DNA of 16,857 nt from an uncultured Eubacteriales bacterium. Lineage in GTDB: Bacteria > Bacillota > Clostridia > Lachnospirales > Cellulosilyticaceae. The notes under the pieces are model-generated. The model was not told the origin of the DNA. It made no database searches and saw only the letters and a program-made list of their open reading frames with translations. The position numbers were made by a program, and so were the translations under genes. This document shows positions 14,889 to 16,857 of this stretch, piece after piece. The first letter of the stretch is position 1. Each line of letters starts with the position of its first letter. The stretch spans positions 1 through 16,857 of the forward strand of contig URVM01000041.1 in assembly GCA_900551325.1 (NCBI GenBank), written 5' to 3'.

Positions 14889-15815
14889 TTATTGGATACC
14901 TTTAATTTTCCAAAATCCATTTTTAAGAGGTTGCATAACTTGGTAAATCGCTAAATCTTTTTGTTTAGCTTCAAATACTATATCTGCTTCTGTAACTCCT
15001 GCTATTGTTAATTGCTGTTGTAAGGCTTCAATATCTTCTTTATCTATAAAATCTGCATGTGGTGGCTTGTTAGATGAAATAGCTCCTGAAGAAATATGAT
15101 ATTTACTAGGTGGATATGTTTTGATTAAATCTATAATATCTACATTATTACTTGGATTACATCTCTCATGATGAAAATCATATACCCATTTTAATCCTAA
15201 CTCACTGCATACTTTTACAACTTCTTCTGATGTATAGGTTTTATCATCATTTTCTATAGTTAATAGGCTTAAATCCAACATATCTTTATTTTCTATAATA
15301 GTCTTTTTAAAACGCTTTAAAGCCTCTTCTTTATTTACATATGCTCCACCTATATGCAAAACTAGATTTTTACCTCCTACTAAATGTAATAATTCTGTTT
15401 GTGACTTTAATTCTTTTATAGATTTTTGGACAACTTCTTCCTTAGGAGATGCTAACATAGTAAAATGACTTGTATGCATAGAAATTCTTAAATTATATTC
15501 TTGTTGCCAACTCTTTATTCTATTTAATTCATTTTTTATTTTATTACTTTCTAGTAAATTATATTTTCTTATAATTTCTTTCATTTCTTCTTTATCCATA
15601 AATGGAATTAAATTAGCTGTGATACGATATACATAAATATTATTTTTAATATTATGATGAATAATATCGCCCAACAAAATAATATTTTGTTCAACTACTT
15701 CTTTAATTTTTTCTATATCTTGATCTTCTATAGCTTTTAATCTAAAAGTCCTATAGTTTTTACTTAAAGATAAATTAATACAAGCATAACCTATTCTCAT
15801 TTGGCATTGTTTCAT
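14889..15815 (-). CDS. uvsE: UV damage endonuclease UvsE (UVDE)
   Basis: A 308-residue TIM-barrel endonuclease that nicks DNA 5' of UV photoproducts and other lesions, an excision pathway independent of UvrABC. Seen in order: RIGYACINLSL (7-17), YRITANLIP (63-71), RISMHTSHFTML (110-121), LHIGGAY (153-159), the metal ligand in TIENDDKTYT (E188), DFHHERCNP (D213, H216), KYHISS (K238, H240), HADFID (253-258) and FEAKQKD (E282). These cover the metal ligands known from the Thermus enzyme. The usual Gln-Tyr/Phe probing pair reads His-Phe here (H117-F118). A longer frame starts at ATG 15851, but no SD precedes it, whereas AGAGGAT lies about 8 bases before the ATG at 15815. It is followed by pepA, 51 bases away. 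Confidence 0.92.
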   Translation of the reverse strand: MKQCQMRIGYACINLSLSKNYRTFRLKAIEDQDIEKIKEVVEQNIILLGDIIHHNIKNNIYVYRITANLIPFMDKEEMKEIIRKYNLLESNKIKNELNRIKSWQQEYNLRISMHTSHFTMLASPKEEVVQKSIKELKSQTELLHLVGGKNLVLHIGGAYVNKEEALKRFKKTIIENKDMLDLSLLTIENDDKTYTSEEVVKVCSELGLKWVYDFHHERCNPSNNVDIIDLIKTYPPSKYHISSGAISSNKPPHADFIDKEDIEALQQQLTIAGVTEADIVFEAKQKDLAIYQVMQPLKNGFWKIKGIQ

Positions 15816-16222
15816 AGTGGTATCCTCTTTCATTTCACGTATATTATTCATAGTATCAATCTAATAAAGACTAGTATCCTATAGTAGGTTGTAAAAGCTT
15901 ATATTTTAATATACTAATATAATTTACTTATTTTTATATCTATAAATTCATTTATCCTTACTTTAAATTCCTATTACTTATCACTTACTACTTTTTAGTT
16001 TTAACCTTATCATTGTAGTTTATTTATATAAAAAAAAAGAAAATTCCTCGATACTTTTATTAAATTATTTTAAGATAGTAACCCTATTATTTTTTCTATA
16101 AATATTCCTCTCTAAATTCTTATAATCTATGCATCTAGTAGCATACTATAAACAAAAAAGCATAGGAGACGGATTTCCTATGCTTTCGTTTATAGTATTT
16201 TCTCTATGTATACCTAATACCC
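15816..16222. other. AT-rich spacer between mazF and uvsE
   Basis: About 400 bases without a credible gene. It contains the mazF terminator (16143-16198), an A-run of about 9-10 near 16029, and presumably the uvsE promoter, for which no convincing box pair was found. A 12-codon in-frame extension of uvsE (15816-15851) is considered untranslated. Confidence 0.4.
16143..16198 (-). terminator. Composite terminator of the mazF gene
   Basis: Two stacked perfect stems: outer ATACTATAAAC / GTTTATAGTAT (16143-16153 with 16188-16198) and inner AAAGCATAGGA / TCCTATGCTTT (16157-16167 with 16176-16186), separated by a 3x1 internal loop and closed by an 8-base loop. On the minus strand the inner stem runs into TTTTTTGTTT, a proper U-tract. 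It starts about 25 bases after the mazF stop codon. Confidence 0.85.
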
Positions 16223-16594
16223 CTACAATGCAATACTTATACTAAGTCTCTGGTCAACATTTTGCATATCTTGCTTAGATAACATACCAATCTTATGTGA
16301 AAGCCGTCTCTTAGAAATCGTCTTAATCTGCTCACATAATATAGTTGAATCATGTGTTAAAAAATGATACTTTTCCTTAGTAACAGTATAATGAGTAGGT
16401 ATATCCTTTTTAATTTTCGAAGTAAGTGGTACACATATAATAGTAGGAGAATAATGATTTCCTACATTGTTTTGTATAATTAGAACTGGTCGTATACCAG
16501 CTTGTTCACTACCATCTCCAACCCCTAAATCAGCTTCATAAATTTCTCCCCTGCGAGGATATATGTATTCAGAAGATGTTTCTTCAATGTTCAT
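16223..16594 (-). CDS. MazF/PemK-type mRNA interferase toxin
   Basis: A 123-residue protein of the MazF/PemK/EndoA family, sequence-specific endoribonucleases that cut mRNA at short U/A-rich motifs. Visible features are RRGEIYEADLG (14-24), GSEQAGIRPVLIIQNN (28-43) containing the catalytic arginine R35, the catalytic-site threonine in VPLTSK (T58), CEQIKTISKRRL in the third quarter, and a short C-terminal helix. It is closest in layout to Bacillus MazF (NdoA). The ATG at 16594 has a full AAAGGAGG 7 bases upstream; an ATG 12 codons earlier lacks an SD and is rejected. No mazE-like gene lies in the 209 bases upstream or beyond the terminator downstream, so within this window the toxin has no partner. 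The target site and toxicity are unknown. Confidence 0.9.
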   Translation of the reverse strand: MNIEETSSEYIYPRRGEIYEADLGVGDGSEQAGIRPVLIIQNNVGNHYSPTIICVPLTSKIKKDIPTHYTVTKEKYHFLTHDSTILCEQIKTISKRRLSHKIGMLSKQDMQNVDQRLSISIAL

Positions 16595-16652
16595 GACTTC
16601 TCCTCCTTTACTATTTTTAGTATTACCCATTATTATTTTCTTTAAACATCTT

Positions 16653-16680
16653 TCTGTAAAATACTAAAAATAAGAGTCAA
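16653..16680 (-). promoter_or_regulatory. Possible mazF promoter
   Basis: TTGACT (16675-16680, minus) is a good -35 placed just after the hairpin at 16683-16719. The only -10 at acceptable spacing is a weak TACAGA (16653-16658, spacer 16). It is about 60 bases before the mazF ATG. Confidence 0.3.
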
Positions 16681-16682
16681 AA

Positions 16683-16719
16683 TAGAAAAGGCACCTGTAT
16701 TATACAGATGCCTTTTCTA
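16683..16719 (-). terminator. Second hairpin terminator downstream of tRNA-Lys
   Basis: TAGAAAAGGCA...CTGTA (16683-16699) pairs with TACAG...TGCCTTTTCTA (16703-16719), 16 of 17 pairs with one mismatch and a 3-base loop. On the minus strand it is followed by TTTTGACTC, a short T-run. It stands between the tRNA terminator and the mazF promoter region, so it works as a back-up stop for the tRNA transcript. Confidence 0.7.
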
Positions 16720-16771
16720 TCTATTTATCATTTTCTACACTAAATCTTTGATTTGTTAATTAGTTTAAAAT

Positions 16772-16799
16772 AAAAAAACTTGCCTATATAAGCAAGTTT
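16772..16799 (-). terminator. Rho-independent terminator of the tRNA-Lys transcript
   Basis: AACTTGC (16777-16783) pairs with GCAAGTT (16792-16798), a perfect 7-bp stem with an 8-base loop, extendable by one A:T pair. On the minus strand it is followed by six or seven T. It begins 4 bases after the encoded 3' end of the tRNA. Confidence 0.85.
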
Positions 16800-16803
16800 C
16801 TGA

Positions 16804-16857
16804 TGAGCCACCGGAGGCTCGAACTCCGGACCACTTGATTAAAAGTCAAGTGCTCTA
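16804..16857 (-). tRNA. tRNA-Lys (anticodon UUU), 3' part; 5' end outside the window
   Basis: On the minus strand the visible 54 bases run from the 3' side of the D arm (TAGAGC) through the anticodon arm CTTGA-CTTTTAA-TCAAG with anticodon TTT, a 5-base variable loop, the T arm CGGAG-TTCGAGC-CTCCG, and the 3' acceptor strand GTGGCTC with discriminator A (16804). The CTTTTAA loop and GAGCCAC-type acceptor fit lysine tRNA. The next bases are TCA, so CCA does not seem to be encoded and would be added enzymatically. About 20 bases of the 5' end are missing because the window ends. Confidence 0.93.

Noticed and set aside
15816..15851. Upstream ATG for UvsE
   Set aside because: No SD lies before it; AGAGGAT is well placed for the ATG at 15815, and the family core starts soon after that codon.
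16595..16630. Upstream ATG (12 extra residues) for the MazF-like protein, or a leader peptide
   Set aside because: No SD precedes it, and the extra codons consist of the AAAGGAGG site used by the ATG at 16594; homologues begin near the RGEIY motif.
1..16857. CRISPR arrays, insertion sequences, prophage genes or riboswitches
   Set aside because: No regularly spaced direct repeats, transposase or integrase motifs, phage proteins, or recognisable riboswitch cores were found upstream of any gene.

Overview
The window looks like a chromosomal segment of a low-GC Gram-positive anaerobe of the class Clostridia. It is AT-rich, Shine-Dalgarno sites are strong (AGGAGG-like), and it carries the YaaR/HolB/RicT/TrmN6/RsmI block typical of Firmicutes. 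A Lachnospirales-type host such as a Cellulosilyticum relative is possible, but that is an impression and not a database result. Almost every gene is on the minus strand. The only plus-strand genes are a 137-residue unknown protein and a MATE transporter, and each ends at a hairpin shared with a converging minus-strand gene.

Layout from left to right: (1) Positions 1-150 hold what looks like the promoter (UP element, TTGACT/CATAAT) and boxA-containing leader of a leftward rRNA operon whose genes lie outside the window. (2) A deoxynucleoside kinase (dNK family) with its terminator, a spacer, a GH13 oligo-1,6-glucosidase, and a small zinc-ribbon membrane protein. (3) The plus-strand unknown gene with its own promoter, converging on the operon that follows. 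(4) A conserved housekeeping operon read leftward: Orn/Lys/Arg decarboxylase (YaaO-like) - yaaR - holB - ricT - trmN6 - rsmI - small membrane protein. This is the Bacillus subtilis yaaO...yabC order with tmk, yaaQ, yabA and yazA missing. (5) A CapA-like secreted metallophosphatase and greA. (6) A divergent plus-strand MATE exporter, then a 102-bp nested inverted repeat between it and pepA. (7) pepA (leucyl aminopeptidase), uvsE (UV damage endonuclease), and a mazF-type RNase toxin with no antitoxin beside it. (8) Two tandem hairpins and the 3' part of a tRNA-Lys(UUU) gene.

The central block links DNA replication (clamp-loader delta'), RNA turnover control (RicT of the Y-complex) and tRNA/rRNA methylation (TrmN6, RsmI) through overlapping or tightly spaced genes that are probably co-translated. 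GreA, PepA, UvsE and MazF add transcript-elongation, peptide-recycling, DNA-repair and RNA-cleavage functions. I see no prophage, insertion sequence, CRISPR array or obvious defence island. The most unusual non-coding item is the 102-bp element at 13246-13347, whose left arm can pair locally or over a long range. Several database-style gene starts were moved here because a good ribosome binding site supports a later or non-ATG start (greA, uvsE, mazF, trmN6, the kinase, capA).
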